Shown here: positions 24,364-36,139 of the stretch, piece after piece
Layout of the letters: every line of letters begins with the position of its first letter
Position numbering within the stretch: position 1 is the first letter of the stretch
From: an uncultured Lachnospiraceae bacterium
GTDB lineage: Bacteria > Bacillota > Clostridia > Lachnospirales > Lachnospiraceae
Length of the DNA: 64,000 bases
Reading direction: 5' to 3'
Assembly: GCA_902767015.1 (NCBI GenBank)
Contig: CACXFV010000117.1
Coordinates: 1-64,000, forward strand
Program-made: the position numbers and the translations under genes
Notes under the pieces: model-generated
Seen by the model: the letters and a program-made list of their open reading frames with translations, nothing else
Database searches by the model: none
Told to the model about the DNA's origin: nothing

Positions 24364-25548
24364 TTATTGCGGCGCGCACATGACAACCTCCACTGTCTCA
24401 ATCGCACTGTTTACCAGTTCTTCCATCTTTTCACCAAGCTTCTGCTCCGAATTTCTAATGACATTGAGATTCGGTTTGGTAACCGGATGCTTTGCAACAA
24501 AAATCGTACAGCAATCTTCATAAGGAAGGATAGAGGTCTCATATGTGTCTATCTTACAGGCAATATCGATAATATCCTGCTTGTCAAAGGCAATGACCGG
24601 TCTGTACACCGGAAGCTCACACACTTCATTCGTAGTGTTTAAGCTCTGTAGTGTCTGACTGGCAACCTGACCGATACTCTCTCCCGTAATTAAGCCCAGA
24701 CATCCCGACTGCTTCGCAAAATGTTCTGCAATCCTCATCATATATCTTCTCATGATAATCGTCAGCTCCTCATGAGGACAGGTTTCATAAATGTACAGCT
24801 GCGGCTCCGTAAAATTGACGATATTTAATTTAATCGTGCCGGAATACTTCGCAACATGCTTGGCCAGATCGATGACCTTCTGTTTTGCACGCTCACTGGT
24901 ATAAGGAGGTGCATGAAAGTAAACAGCCTCAATCACAACGCCTCGTTTTGCAATCATATAGCCGGCTACCGGACTGTCAATTCCCCCCGACAAAAGCAGC
25001 ATGGCTTTACCCGCTGTTCCTATCGGCATTCCGCCTGCTCCTTTGATTTCCATTGTATAGATATTAATCTGCTCCCTTATCTCAACATTGACCATGACCT
25101 CCGGTTTATGCACATCCACCTTAACCCCTTCAAAGGCATTCAGGATTCTTTCGCCCAACTCCATATTAATCTCCGGCGATGAAAGGGGATAATTCTTTCT
25201 TGCTCTTCTGGCATTCACCTTAAAGGTAAAATTCTTTTTCGGATATACTTCATCAAGATAAGCGATTACTTTTTCTGCCAGATCCTCAAAACCGTTATCT
25301 TCAATCTGTACCAGCGGGCAGATACCGACGATGCCAAATACTGTCGTCAGTGCCTCCACTACCTCGTCATAGTCAAAGGGCATCTTGGCACAGGCGTAAA
25401 TTCTGCCGGAGACTTTACTGACCTCAAACTCGCCCTCTACCTTCTCTAATTTAAGCTCAATCTGTTTTACCAGCGCATCCTCAAACACATATCTGTTCTT
25501 TCCCTTTACACCAATCTCGGCATATTTTAATAAAAATGCTTTAAACAT
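24364..25548 (-). CDS. thiI: tRNA 4-thiouridine synthetase ThiI
   Basis: A 394-residue enzyme: N-terminal ferredoxin-like part (LLKYAEIGVKGKNRYVFEDAL), THUMP domain (FTFKVNARRARKNYPLSSPEIN), then the PP-loop ATPase LLSGGIDSPVAGYMIAKRG at about 185-203. It lacks the C-terminal rhodanese domain of the E. coli enzyme, as usual in Gram-positives, so sulfur must come directly from a dedicated desulfurase; that gene is immediately upstream (63-base gap). Its main product is s4U at tRNA position 8; a thiamin role is unlikely without the rhodanese domain. Confidence 0.94.
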   Translation of the reverse strand: MFKAFLLKYAEIGVKGKNRYVFEDALVKQIELKLEKVEGEFEVSKVSGRIYACAKMPFDYDEVVEALTTVFGIVGICPLVQIEDNGFEDLAEKVIAYLDEVYPKKNFTFKVNARRARKNYPLSSPEINMELGERILNAFEGVKVDVHKPEVMVNVEIREQINIYTMEIKGAGGMPIGTAGKAMLLLSGGIDSPVAGYMIAKRGVVIEAVYFHAPPYTSERAKQKVIDLAKHVAKYSGTIKLNIVNFTEPQLYIYETCPHEELTIIMRRYMMRIAEHFAKQSGCLGLITGESIGQVASQTLQSLNTTNEVCELPVYRPVIAFDKQDIIDIACKIDTYETSILPYEDCCTIFVAKHPVTKPNLNVIRNSEQKLGEKMEELVNSAIETVEVVMCAPQ

Positions 25549-25610
25549 TCTTTCACCTCGTTCTAAAATTCATTCTCTTTATCCCAATCATATCCGGATA
25601 AGCTTTTTTA

Positions 25611-26765
25611 CTACTTTCTGGTATATTTTCTAAGCACCGGCAATAACTCTTTTATCACTTCCAATGCATAGTCCACCTCTTCTCTGGTGGTAAAAATACA
25701 AAAACTGAACCTGACAGCCGATTCTATCTCCTCTGCTTTCAGCCCCATCGCTTTCAGTGTAGCACTGACCGCATGCTTATTAGAACTACAGGCGGAACCC
25801 GAAGATACATATATCCCCCTGTCCTCCAGGGCATGCAGCAGCACCTCACTTCTGACACCCACAAAACTGACATTCACAATGTGGGGAGCTGCGTCTCTGC
25901 CGGCGCTGCTGTTTACCTTCACTCTGTCAAGCTTTTCCAGCTCTTCTATCATATAATCCTTCAATTCATACAACCTCTCCACATTCTGTGAAAGTGAAGA
26001 ATACACCACCTCTGCTGCCTTACCTATCCCTGCAATTCCAGGCACATTCTCTGTTCCCGAACGCATGCCTCTTTGTTGTCCTCCGCCAAAGAGAATAGGC
26101 TTTATCTTAACCTTATCCCTGATATACAGAAAACCAATCCCTTTCGGACCGTGAATCTTGTGACCGCTGACAGACAACAAATCAATGTGCTGTCTTTTCG
26201 GATAAATTTCATATTTTCCAAATGCCTGTATGGCGTCCACATGAAAGATAATATCAGGCTTTTTGTTTCTGATGATCTGTGAGATTTCATTAATCGGCAT
26301 TACTGCTCCCACCTCATTGTTGACATACATAACCGAAACCAATATGGTATCGTCACTGATGGCATTCTCTAATTCCTGAAGCTCCACAACTCCTCTGTCA
26401 TTGACCGGAAGATATGTCACACGAAATCCCTGTTCTTCAAGAAATGCCATTGTATAGAGAACCGAGGCGTGCTCTACCGCCGTCGTAATAATGTGTTTCC
26501 CACTTCTCCGGTTCGCCAGCGCTATTCCGATGATGGCAAGATTATTGGATTCTGTTCCACCGGACGTAAATAAAATCTCCTTCTCCTCCACTTTCAAAAG
26601 CTTTGCAATACAGGAAGCCGATGCCTTTATATGTTTTTCTGCTGCTACCCCCTTTAAATGCATGGAGGAGGGATTGCCATAATCCTGCTCAAAGGTTTTT
26701 TGCATGATTTCTTTTGCCTCCCCTATCACCTTCGTTGTTGCCGAATTATCTAAATATGCTTCCAT
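25611..26765 (-). CDS. Cysteine desulfurase (NifS/IscS-like, ThiI partner)
   Basis: A 384-residue class V PLP enzyme: MEAYLDNSATTKVIGEAKEI, the PLP site SVSGHKIHGPKG with His202-Lys203, a GTENV motif, and the active cysteine in SSGSACSSNKH near residue 326. The enzyme takes sulfur from cysteine as a persulfide. Position between rsmE and thiI, 18 and 63 bases from its neighbours, marks it as the NifZ-type desulfurase that serves ThiI and not a general Fe-S enzyme, as there is no IscU or SufU scaffold gene nearby. Confidence 0.92.
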   Translation of the reverse strand: MEAYLDNSATTKVIGEAKEIMQKTFEQDYGNPSSMHLKGVAAEKHIKASASCIAKLLKVEEKEILFTSGGTESNNLAIIGIALANRRSGKHIITTAVEHASVLYTMAFLEEQGFRVTYLPVNDRGVVELQELENAISDDTILVSVMYVNNEVGAVMPINEISQIIRNKKPDIIFHVDAIQAFGKYEIYPKRQHIDLLSVSGHKIHGPKGIGFLYIRDKVKIKPILFGGGQQRGMRSGTENVPGIAGIGKAAEVVYSSLSQNVERLYELKDYMIEELEKLDRVKVNSSAGRDAAPHIVNVSFVGVRSEVLLHALEDRGIYVSSGSACSSNKHAVSATLKAMGLKAEEIESAVRFSFCIFTTREEVDYALEVIKELLPVLRKYTRK

Positions 26766-26783
26766 CTGTCTATACCATCCTTC

Positions 26784-27530
26784 CTAAAGATTCTCAAGCC
26801 TGAACATAATGACTGATACAATCATCAATCCCGCTGTCTCTGTTCTCAATATTCTTCTTCCAAGGGAAATTCTCTCTAATTGATGCTGTGTGGCATATGC
26901 GATTTCTTCCTCTGCGAAGCCCCCCTCCGGTCCGATAAATATTCCGATATTCATCCCCTTTTCTACTCTCTGTATCATTGATTTTGTCGCAGCCATATCT
27001 TTATAATTTTCGTAGGGAATCATATTCAATTCAAATCGCTGTGCATACTGTACTGCCTCTTGAAAACTCATAATCCGGCTGACCTGCGGTATAATGCTTC
27101 TTCTGGATTGCTTTGCAGCACTCTCAGCGATGCTGCACCAACGTTTCAGCCGGCTCTCTTCCTTTTTGCTGTCAAGCTTCACCACTGTTCTCGCTGTCTT
27201 TACCGGAATAATCTCATAGACACCAAGCTCCACTGCTTTCTGGATAATCATCTCCATTTTATCTGATTTGGGAAGTCCCTGAAACAGATAAATCTTTGCC
27301 GGAAGCTCTGTTCCTTCAAAGCTCTGCCTGCGAATACCCGCTACAAGCTTCTCATTTCCCATGATTTCCAGCTCACAGATGTAATCATTTCCATTTCCGT
27401 CACTGATCAAAAGGCTTTCTCCCTGTTTCATACGAAGTACATTTTTGATATGATTGACATCACATCCTCCGATGAATATTTTATTTTCCTCTAAATCCAC
27501 CCTGTCAGGTGATACAAAAAAATGATGCAT
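26784..27530 (-). CDS. rsmE: 16S rRNA m3U1498 methyltransferase RsmE
   Basis: A 248-residue SPOUT methyltransferase with the PUA-like N-terminus (MHHFFVSPDRVDLEENKIFIGGCDVNHIKNVLRM) and the trefoil-knot C-terminus IGIFIGPEGGFAEEEI followed by LGRRILRTETAG, which form the SAM pocket. It methylates U1498 in the 16S rRNA. It follows prmA by 45 bases, the common Firmicutes pair downstream of dnaJ. Confidence 0.94.
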   Translation of the reverse strand: MHHFFVSPDRVDLEENKIFIGGCDVNHIKNVLRMKQGESLLISDGNGNDYICELEIMGNEKLVAGIRRQSFEGTELPAKIYLFQGLPKSDKMEMIIQKAVELGVYEIIPVKTARTVVKLDSKKEESRLKRWCSIAESAAKQSRRSIIPQVSRIMSFQEAVQYAQRFELNMIPYENYKDMAATKSMIQRVEKGMNIGIFIGPEGGFAEEEIAYATQHQLERISLGRRILRTETAGLMIVSVIMFRLENL

Positions 27531-27575
27531 AGCTTGTCTCCCTTTTACCTAATCAATCACTGATCCGAACAAACA

Positions 27576-28544
27576 CTACCTTCTTCGTGCCGTGACACTT
27601 ACCCAATCCTTCTGCCTTGTCACTTCAACCACTACAAATTCCTCATTCTCCTCAATGGCCTTTACCACTTCTTTTTCTTTGCTTTCGATAATCCCCGAAG
27701 TGATAAAGATGCCTCCGCTTTTCAGATGGGGTGCCATCATTCCCGAAAGCGGAATAATAACATCCGCCAGAATATTTGCCACCACAATATCATAGCAATC
27801 ATATCCTGCCCTGTGCTGTAATTCCTGATTCTGTATGATATTGCCCTCTATAAATTCGATATGTTCGAGGACTTCATTTTCAATGGCATTTTCCTTCGAT
27901 GCCTCCACAGCACGTCTGTCAATATCTATGCCAAGGACGGAAGCCGCCCCTAACTTTCTTGCGATGACTGAGAGTATACCACTTCCACACCCTACATCTA
28001 AAATCCTTAACTCTCCGCTCTTCGCTCCAATATACTTTTCTAACTGTCTGATACAGAGCTGTGTGGTCTCATGCAGTCCCGTTCCGAAAGCAGTCCCCGG
28101 GTCAATTTTAATAACCATATCGTATTCCGACTCATTTTCCACCTGTTCCCAGGTAGGTCTGATTAAAATTCCGTCTACCGTAAATGGCTTGAAAAATTCT
28201 TTCCATTTATTCACCCAGTCAAGTTCATCTGTCACGGACTCTGTAATTGTCACATCTCCTGTATCGACATATTCTTTCAGCTCTGCCACATCTGCCATGA
28301 TGCTGTCTAGAACACGCTGCTGCTCCTGACTGTCTGTCTCCATATCCATATAAAATATCACACGGGCTTTGCCATCATCTGACAATTCCGGAAGTATGTC
28401 GATATACATTGCTTCCTTATCCTTGTCTGATATCTGCTGTTTATCCTCTATCTCAAAACTGTCGATTCCATTTTCCATCAGGACTGCTCCTATCGGCTCA
28501 ACTGCCTGTGTTGTCGTCGTAAGGACAAATTTCTTCCATTCCAT
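27576..28544 (-). CDS. prmA: Ribosomal protein L11 methyltransferase PrmA
   Basis: A 322-residue methyltransferase. The first part is the substrate-recognition domain (MEWKKFVLTTTTQAVEPIGAV), joined to a class I SAM domain with DPGTAFGTGLHETTQLC, then ILDVGCGSGILSVIARKLGA and VVANILADVIIPL; the last motif, N-I-L-A, is typical of PrmA. It trimethylates L11. It is the first gene of prmA-rsmE-desulfurase-thiI. Confidence 0.94.
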   Translation of the reverse strand: MEWKKFVLTTTTQAVEPIGAVLMENGIDSFEIEDKQQISDKDKEAMYIDILPELSDDGKARVIFYMDMETDSQEQQRVLDSIMADVAELKEYVDTGDVTITESVTDELDWVNKWKEFFKPFTVDGILIRPTWEQVENESEYDMVIKIDPGTAFGTGLHETTQLCIRQLEKYIGAKSGELRILDVGCGSGILSVIARKLGAASVLGIDIDRRAVEASKENAIENEVLEHIEFIEGNIIQNQELQHRAGYDCYDIVVANILADVIIPLSGMMAPHLKSGGIFITSGIIESKEKEVVKAIEENEEFVVVEVTRQKDWVSVTARRR

Positions 28545-28609
28545 ACTGTCTCCCTTTTCTGATACCTGTGAATAGCATCGTCTCTTTGCATCGTCACTAT
28601 TCCGGTCAT

Positions 28610-30742
28610 TTAATTAGTTGTCTTTTTTCTGCCCCTTCCCTTTGATTTTGCAGTATTTTTGAATACCATGACCGTTCTCGGTCCGATAGAAGTACTGTTA
28701 CCGGTAATTGTCTGTCTCCGGTCTTCAATATATCCTTCTTCCTCCATAGTATTGATGACAATCTGCCATTTGTATTTCGAGGAAATATCAGGCATGGTAA
28801 ATGTCTGCGTCTCCCAGAAGGTATTGATGGCAATATAGATTATCTCATCATGCTCCTCCTCCACCTCATCTCTGCCTGCAAACATCACACCGATAAATTT
28901 TGTGTCATTATCATACTGATTTTCAAACGGTTCTGTTCCATGTGTGCTAATCGGCGGAAATCCAAGGGAACAGACCTTTCCGTTTCTTCTTAAAATATTG
29001 TAATCCTTTCTAAACCTGATTGTTCTCTTAAAAAATTGAAAGATATCTCTGTTCTTGTCCAGCAGCCTCCAGTCTAACCATGAAATGATATTATCCTGAC
29101 AATACGCATTGTTATTGCCAAAAGCGGTATTACAAAACTCATCACCTGCAAAAAACATCGGAATACCGCGGCTGCACATCAAAACGGTACAGGCATTCAT
29201 GATCATTCTTTTTCTTAAACGATTGACCTCCGGATCCTTTGTCTCACCCTCAGCACCACAGTTCCAGCTCAAATTATCATTCCCGCCGTCTGTATTATTC
29301 CATCCGTTGACCTCATTATGCTTGTGATTGTACGCATACAAGTCATACAATGTAAAGCCGTCATGACATGTGATAAAATTAACGGAGGCATTACTGCCAC
29401 GATAATGCTCATCATAGAGATCGGTGGAACCCGTTATTCTGTTAGAAGCAAGGTAAGCACCGCCGCTTCCCTTCAGAAACAATCTGATATCGTCTCTATA
29501 TCTTCCATTCCATTCTGACCATCTGTTCCATGATGGAAAACTTCCTACCTGATACAGTCCGCCGGCGTCCCATGCCTCTGCAATCAGTCTGACATTGCCA
29601 AGCACCGGATCAAAGGCAAGGCTCTGCAAAAGCGGTGGCTTATTCATCGGTGAGCCGTCTTCATTTCTTCCCAATATGGTAGCAAGGTCGAACCGGAAAC
29701 CATTCACCCTGTAGTTAATTACCCAATACCGCAGACACTCCAATATCATCTGCTGTACAATGGGATGGTTGCAGTTCAGTGTATTGCCGCAACCGCTGAA
29801 ATTATAGTAGTATCCGTCAGGTGTCAACAGATAATAGATATTATTATCTATTCCCTTGAAGGATATGTAAGGTCCCAGTTCATTGCCCTCAGCCGTATGA
29901 TTGAACACCACATCCAGAATCACTTCTATGTCGTTCTCATTTAATTCCTTAATGAGCTGCTTTAACTCATTACCCTCTCTGTTATATTCTATCTTGGATG
30001 TATAACTGGTATTAGGTGCAAAAAAGCTGATGGGATTATAGCCCCAATAATCTAACAGTGTATTGCCATTGACCACTCTCTTGTCTCTTGTCTCATCAAA
30101 TTCAAAAATCGGCATCAACTCCACGGCATTTACACCCAGCTCTTTTAAATAAGGTATCTTCTTTCTAAGTCCTTCAAAGGTCCCCCTCTCCTGCTCTGTG
30201 ATGCCAGATGACGAATCCTTCGTAAAACCACGCACATGCAATTCATAGATAATCAAATCCTCCATCGGCCGCACCGAATTATGAAAATCTTCCCAGTCAA
30301 AGTCGTTTTTTACAACTCTTGCCTTATAGACATTATTCTTACCTACCGGATTGCCCCAGACACTCTGACCTGTCACGGCTCTCGCATAGGGATCTAATAA
30401 ATACTTCGTCTTATCAAATATGAGGCCGTTCTTAGGATCATATGGTCCATCCATTCTATAGGCGTACTCAAATTCCTCTATATCAAGGCCGAATATAATC
30501 ATCGAATACACATTTCCAATCTTGTAATGTTCCGGAAACTTTATCACCTCATAGGGTTCTGATTCTTTTCTGTGAAATAAAAGTATCTCACAGGAGGTCG
30601 CATTGTGTGAATGAATTGTAAAATTTACGCCGCCCGGTATGGCCGTGGCACCGTTAATCTCATACATGCCCGGTCTTACATCATATCCATTAATATTGTC
30701 AATCGGAACCATATGGAACTTTTTTACGTTTGGCTTATTCAT
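28610..30742 (-). CDS. glgX: Glycogen debranching enzyme / isoamylase-type GH13
   Basis: A 710-residue enzyme of the GlgX/isoamylase group. The N-terminal CBM48-like domain (YEINGATAIPGGVNFTIHSHNAT) is followed by the GH13 barrel: WGYNPISFFAPNTSYTS, ILDVVFNHTAEG, the nucleophile region VNGFRFDLATILG, the acid region VRLIAEAWDAGG and VNFITCHDGFTLYDL. It hydrolyses alpha-1,6 branches in glycogen or starch, probably in the cytoplasm as there is no signal peptide. It lies between dnaJ and prmA, two genes that are adjacent in Bacillus, and a strong terminator separates it from dnaJ, so it is an inserted, separately regulated gene. No other glycogen gene is nearby. Confidence 0.92.
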   Translation of the reverse strand: MNKPNVKKFHMVPIDNINGYDVRPGMYEINGATAIPGGVNFTIHSHNATSCEILLFHRKESEPYEVIKFPEHYKIGNVYSMIIFGLDIEEFEYAYRMDGPYDPKNGLIFDKTKYLLDPYARAVTGQSVWGNPVGKNNVYKARVVKNDFDWEDFHNSVRPMEDLIIYELHVRGFTKDSSSGITEQERGTFEGLRKKIPYLKELGVNAVELMPIFEFDETRDKRVVNGNTLLDYWGYNPISFFAPNTSYTSKIEYNREGNELKQLIKELNENDIEVILDVVFNHTAEGNELGPYISFKGIDNNIYYLLTPDGYYYNFSGCGNTLNCNHPIVQQMILECLRYWVINYRVNGFRFDLATILGRNEDGSPMNKPPLLQSLAFDPVLGNVRLIAEAWDAGGLYQVGSFPSWNRWSEWNGRYRDDIRLFLKGSGGAYLASNRITGSTDLYDEHYRGSNASVNFITCHDGFTLYDLYAYNHKHNEVNGWNNTDGGNDNLSWNCGAEGETKDPEVNRLRKRMIMNACTVLMCSRGIPMFFAGDEFCNTAFGNNNAYCQDNIISWLDWRLLDKNRDIFQFFKRTIRFRKDYNILRRNGKVCSLGFPPISTHGTEPFENQYDNDTKFIGVMFAGRDEVEEEHDEIIYIAINTFWETQTFTMPDISSKYKWQIVINTMEEEGYIEDRRQTITGNSTSIGPRTVMVFKNTAKSKGRGRKKTTN

Positions 30743-30842
30743 TTTTCCGTTTGTATATCCTTTCCCAATTCAATATTTCGTCAAAAACTGCCTTTTATTG
30801 TACCATAAGTTTCCGGCTACTGCAATCGCAACCTAAAAAGAA

Positions 30843-30900
30843 AGTGGAAGCCTTAACCAAATAAGCAAATCCTCTGTGCATATCGGTTAAGGCTTCCACT
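30843..30900 (-). terminator. Terminator of the dnaK operon
   Basis: Inverted repeat with 16-base perfect arms (AGTGGAAGCCTTAACC and its complement) and a 26-base loop. Read on the minus strand it is followed by TTTCTTTTT, the pattern of an intrinsic terminator, 40 bases after the dnaJ stop. It insulates glgX from the heat-shock operon. Confidence 0.85.
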
Positions 30901-30939
30901 TAATAACAACTTGACAAATAGCTGCTTCGCTTAGTATCT

Positions 30940-32121
30940 TTATGAATTCTGTCCCTCGAAGGAATCTTTTATCTTATCAAAAATTCCTTTCTTCTTCTTT
31001 TCCTTTTCTTCCTTCGGCTTTTCTTCCTCTTTACCTACGTTGAGGCTGCCACCCATGGCATCATCAAAAGCTCGCAGTGCCTCCTTCTGCTCGGCATTCA
31101 TCCTCTCAGGCACCTGAACCACTAAGGTAACAATGTGGTCGCCTCGCACCTGCTTATTTCTCAAGGTAGGAATGCCCTTGTTCCTCAATCTGACTTTCGT
31201 ATTGGTCTGTGTACCCGGCTTTATGTTAAAGAGCACTTCGCCATCAATGGTCTTAATCTTGATATCGCCTCCAAGCGCTGCCTGTGCAAAGGTAATCGGA
31301 GAGTCGGAATATACGGTATAATCCTGACGTTCAAACAGCGGATGCCTTGATACGGCAACTTCCACAAGCAAATCACCACGCTCGCCGCCATTGATGCCCG
31401 GCTCGCCCTTGCCTCTTATCCGGATGCTCTGTCCGTTATCAATGCCTGCCGGCACAGTAACCTGAATCTTCTTTCTGCTGCTCTTGTAACCGGTTCCATA
31501 GCAGTCAGGACACTTATCCTTCACGACTTTACCATTTCCTTTACAGTCAGGACAAGTCTGCACATTCCTTACCATTCCGAAAAGTGACTGTTGGGTGTAT
31601 ACAATCTGACCTTTGCCGCCACACTTTGAACAGGTAACCGGGTTGGTTCCCGGCTTAGTGCCAGAGCCATGGCAGGACGTACATTCATCCTTCAGTGTCA
31701 GTTCAAGCTCCTTTTCACAGCCAAATGCTGCCTCCTCAAAGGTCACTCTGATGCTGGTTCTGATATTGGCACCCTTCTGTGGTGCGTTCGGATTTCTGCT
31801 TCTTCCGCCGCCGAACATGCCGCCAAACAAATCTCCAAAGATATCGCCCATGTCATCAAAGTTAAATTCAAAGCCGCCACCACCGGCGCCGCCATCAAAT
31901 GCCGCATGGCCGAATTGATCGTACTTCTGCCTTTTTTCCTTATCACTCAATACTGCATAGGCCTCACTTGCCTCTTTAAACTTTGCCTCTGCTTCCTTAT
32001 CTCCCGGATTTGTGTCCGGATGATACTTCTTGGCAAGTGCCCTGTATGCTTTCTTAATCGCTGCATCATCGGCATTCTTATCTACACCGAGCACCTCATA
32101 ATAATCTCTCTTATCCGCCAT
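30940..32121 (-). CDS. dnaJ: Molecular chaperone DnaJ
   Basis: A 393-residue full-length DnaJ (Hsp40): J domain with [12 protein letters not shown] (HPD motif), a Gly/Phe-rich linker ([20 protein letters not shown]), four zinc repeats ([32 protein letters not shown]), the client-binding C-terminal domain, and a lysine/glutamate-rich tail ([15 protein letters not shown]). It delivers unfolded proteins to DnaK and stimulates its ATPase. Last gene of hrcA-grpE-dnaK-dnaJ. Confidence 0.97.
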   Translation of the reverse strand: MADKRDYYEVLGVDKNADDAAIKKAYRALAKKYHPDTNPGDKEAEAKFKEASEAYAVLSDKEKRQKYDQFGHAAFDGGAGGGGFEFNFDDMGDIFGDLFGGMFGGGRSRNPNAPQKGANIRTSIRVTFEEAAFGCEKELELTLKDECTSCHGSGTKPGTNPVTCSKCGGKGQIVYTQQSLFGMVRNVQTCPDCKGNGKVVKDKCPDCYGTGYKSSRKKIQVTVPAGIDNGQSIRIRGKGEPGINGGERGDLLVEVAVSRHPLFERQDYTVYSDSPITFAQAALGGDIKIKTIDGEVLFNIKPGTQTNTKVRLRNKGIPTLRNKQVRGDHIVTLVVQVPERMNAEQKEALRAFDDAMGGSLNVGKEEEKPKEEKEKKKKGIFDKIKDSFEGQNS

Positions 32122-32189
32122 AACAATTCCTTCCTTTTCACTATGTGCTGAAAACGGCTTATCAAATACAATGATTTAATCAAGCGGAA

Positions 32190-34130
<1,941 letters not shown>

Positions 34131-34146
34131 TCAAACGGGTAAGGTA

Positions 34147-34851
34147 CTAATTGGCTACCTTGACCATACTGTGGCGCACTACGGAATCCCTGTAGGTATA
34201 TCCCTTCTGTAACACCTCTGCCACCACGTTTTCTCCTAGATTCTCGTCCTCCACATGCATGACCGCATTGTGAAGATTAGGGTCAAACTCTTTTCCCATG
34301 GCCTCAATCTCTTTGACACCGGTATCCTCCAGTGTCTTTATAAGCTGCTGATAAATCTTATCCATACCCTCTGCGAAAGGTGTCGCCTTCTCCTCCTCGG
34401 ATATGGCACGAAAGCCTCTCTCAAAGTTATCCACTACCGGAAGAATCTTCTCGATAATATCCTTTGCACCGATTTCGTACATCGCTGACTTTTCCTTTTC
34501 CGAGCGTTTTCTGAAATTATCAAATTCCGCAAAGGTACGCTTATATTTATCGGTAAGCTCCTCTATCAGTTCATCCTTTTTGTCCTTTTTCTTTTCTTTC
34601 TTGAAGAAGCTTTTCTTTTCACCTGTTTTTTGTTCGTCATCATTCTCCGTCTCACCGTCATCATCAGACTGCTCTGTCTGTCCGGTGCCGTTTTTCTTCT
34701 CGTTGTCTGTATTCTCTGCTGTCTCGTCCTCTTCCTTTGCCGTTGAAAAAACTTCCTCCTTATTATCCGTAGTTTCTTCTGATTTATCCTGTTCTTCTAA
34801 AATATCTTTCATAGCATCAGCTCCATCTGTCTTTATTTCCTGATTGTCCAC
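34147..34851 (-). CDS. grpE: Nucleotide exchange factor GrpE
   Basis: A 234-residue protein. The first 80 or so residues are a long, highly charged, acidic region (EEQDKSEETTDNKEEVFSTA and similar); then the GrpE coiled coil (YKRTFAEFDNFRKRSEKEK) and the beta domain (LPVVDNFERGF, GVKEIEAMGKEFDPNLHNAV, VLQKGYTYRDSVVRHSMVKV). It releases ADP from DnaK. Located between hrcA and dnaK. Confidence 0.96.
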   Translation of the reverse strand: MDNQEIKTDGADAMKDILEEQDKSEETTDNKEEVFSTAKEEDETAENTDNEKKNGTGQTEQSDDDGETENDDEQKTGEKKSFFKKEKKKDKKDELIEELTDKYKRTFAEFDNFRKRSEKEKSAMYEIGAKDIIEKILPVVDNFERGFRAISEEEKATPFAEGMDKIYQQLIKTLEDTGVKEIEAMGKEFDPNLHNAVMHVEDENLGENVVAEVLQKGYTYRDSVVRHSMVKVAN

Positions 34852-34870
34852 TAATCATTCCACCTTTCCG

Positions 34871-35929
34871 CTAACCGTCATGCTTTTTAAATCTGTCATC
34901 CAACTGTGACTTCACGACCTTCAGTGCCTCAACCACCTTTTCGTAATCCATCCTCTTAGGACCTATAATACCAATGGTACCTGTCACTCCCTCCTCAATC
35001 TCGTATGTCGCGGTAACAACACTGCAATCCTTCATAGACTGCACCGGTGTCTCATTGCCGATATACACCTGAATTTCTTCACTTCCCTGCCCCGGTTCCC
35101 TCTCACCAATCAGATTCGTCAAAAGCTTCTTTTCTTCAAATGTATTGATAATCTCACTCGCTGTACCGCTTCCACTGAGTTCGGGATACTTAAATATATT
35201 TGTTGCACCGCTGGTATAGATTTTAAAATCGTCTTCATCAGCAAGTGCAAGACCAACCACATCAATGATATCTCTGACAAGCTCCATATGCTCTGTCGCC
35301 TGTCCTGTCATCTTCGAGATAAGTCCTATATTCATCTCCTCAAGAGAAAGACCATTGAGCGTTGTATTAAATAGTATATTTAATTTGAGTATCATTTCAT
35401 TGTCAAGTATCTCTCTCAAAGTGATGATTCTATTCTTAATAATATTGCCCTCTGCAACTATCACGCATAAGAGTTTATCTTTCTCCATCAGCGAAAGCTG
35501 AATGAACTTAAGACGCCTGCCCCGCCTGCTCACCGGTGTCGTAATCATTGTGGCATAATTGGTATTGTTTGCTAACAGTTTCGCTGTATTCTGCAGCAGC
35601 TCCTCCACTCTGTCAACCTTATCATTCAGAAATTCCCTGATTTCGTTTAAGTCTCTCTCTTTTGCATTAAGCTCATTTTCCTTATCCCGCATCAGATTAT
35701 CCACATATAATCTGTAACCGGCATCCGTAGGTATTCGTCCGGAAGAAGTATGTGGCTGGACAATATAGCCCATCTCCTCTAAATCGGACATCTCATTCCT
35801 GATGGTGGCAGAGCTTAACTTTAAGTCCGTCTCTTTGGAAATCGTTCTCGAACCCACCGGCTCACCTGTCTCCAGATAATTCTTAATCACAGCGTTCAAT
35901 ATCTTAAGCTTTCTCTCATCTAATTCCAT
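34871..35929 (-). CDS. hrcA: Heat-inducible transcription repressor HrcA
   Basis: Repressor of chaperone genes that binds CIRCE. The N-terminal winged helix is MELDERKLKILNAVIKNYLETGEPVGSRTISKETDLKLSSATIRNEM (given here in two parts: the helix to LETGEP and the recognition helix LSSATIRNEMSDLEE), with the C-terminal sensor domain ending in GTIGIIGPKRMDYEKVV. The longest frame starts at 35947; the ATG at 35929 has AAAGGA nine bases upstream and matches the usual family start, giving 352 residues. A CIRCE sequence and a sigma-A promoter lie just upstream, so HrcA represses its own operon. Confidence 0.96.
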   Translation of the reverse strand: MELDERKLKILNAVIKNYLETGEPVGSRTISKETDLKLSSATIRNEMSDLEEMGYIVQPHTSSGRIPTDAGYRLYVDNLMRDKENELNAKERDLNEIREFLNDKVDRVEELLQNTAKLLANNTNYATMITTPVSRRGRRLKFIQLSLMEKDKLLCVIVAEGNIIKNRIITLREILDNEMILKLNILFNTTLNGLSLEEMNIGLISKMTGQATEHMELVRDIIDVVGLALADEDDFKIYTSGATNIFKYPELSGSGTASEIINTFEEKKLLTNLIGEREPGQGSEEIQVYIGNETPVQSMKDCSVVTATYEIEEGVTGTIGIIGPKRMDYEKVVEALKVVKSQLDDRFKKHDG

Positions 35930-35985
35930 ATGACATATTCCTTTCATATTGAGGCAAGTTCATATGTTACTATTTTGTTTATCTG

Positions 35986-36012
35986 TTAGCACTCACCTGC
36001 TTAGAGTGCTAA
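35986..36012 (-). promoter_or_regulatory. CIRCE operator
   Basis: TTAGCACTC, nine bases, GAGTGCTAA: an exact match to the CIRCE consensus bound by HrcA. It lies about 16 bases after the -10 of the hrcA promoter, inside the transcribed leader, so a bound repressor blocks initiation. Confidence 0.97.
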
Positions 36013-36027
36013 CCATTTCATAAACAT

Positions 36028-36056
36028 AAGATAACACTTGACTTTTCATTTGTCAA
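36028..36056 (-). promoter_or_regulatory. Promoter of the hrcA-grpE-dnaK-dnaJ operon
   Basis: On the minus strand, TTGACA (36051-36056) and TATCTT (36028-36033) with 17 bases between. The CIRCE operator follows directly downstream. Confidence 0.85.
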
Positions 36057-36067
36057 CAACTTTTTTC

Positions 36068-36097
36068 AAAAAAAGTAGCAGTTCATCACTGAACTGC
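36068..36097 (-). terminator. Terminator after nrnA
   Basis: GCAGTTCATCACTGAACTGC (36078-36097) forms an 8-bp stem with a 4-base loop; on the minus strand it is followed within three bases by a run of seven T. It ends the transcript coming from nrnA just before the hrcA promoter. Confidence 0.85.
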
Positions 36098-36139
36098 CGC
36101 CAAAAAAGATTTTTTCTTTATTTAGTTTACTTTTTACAC

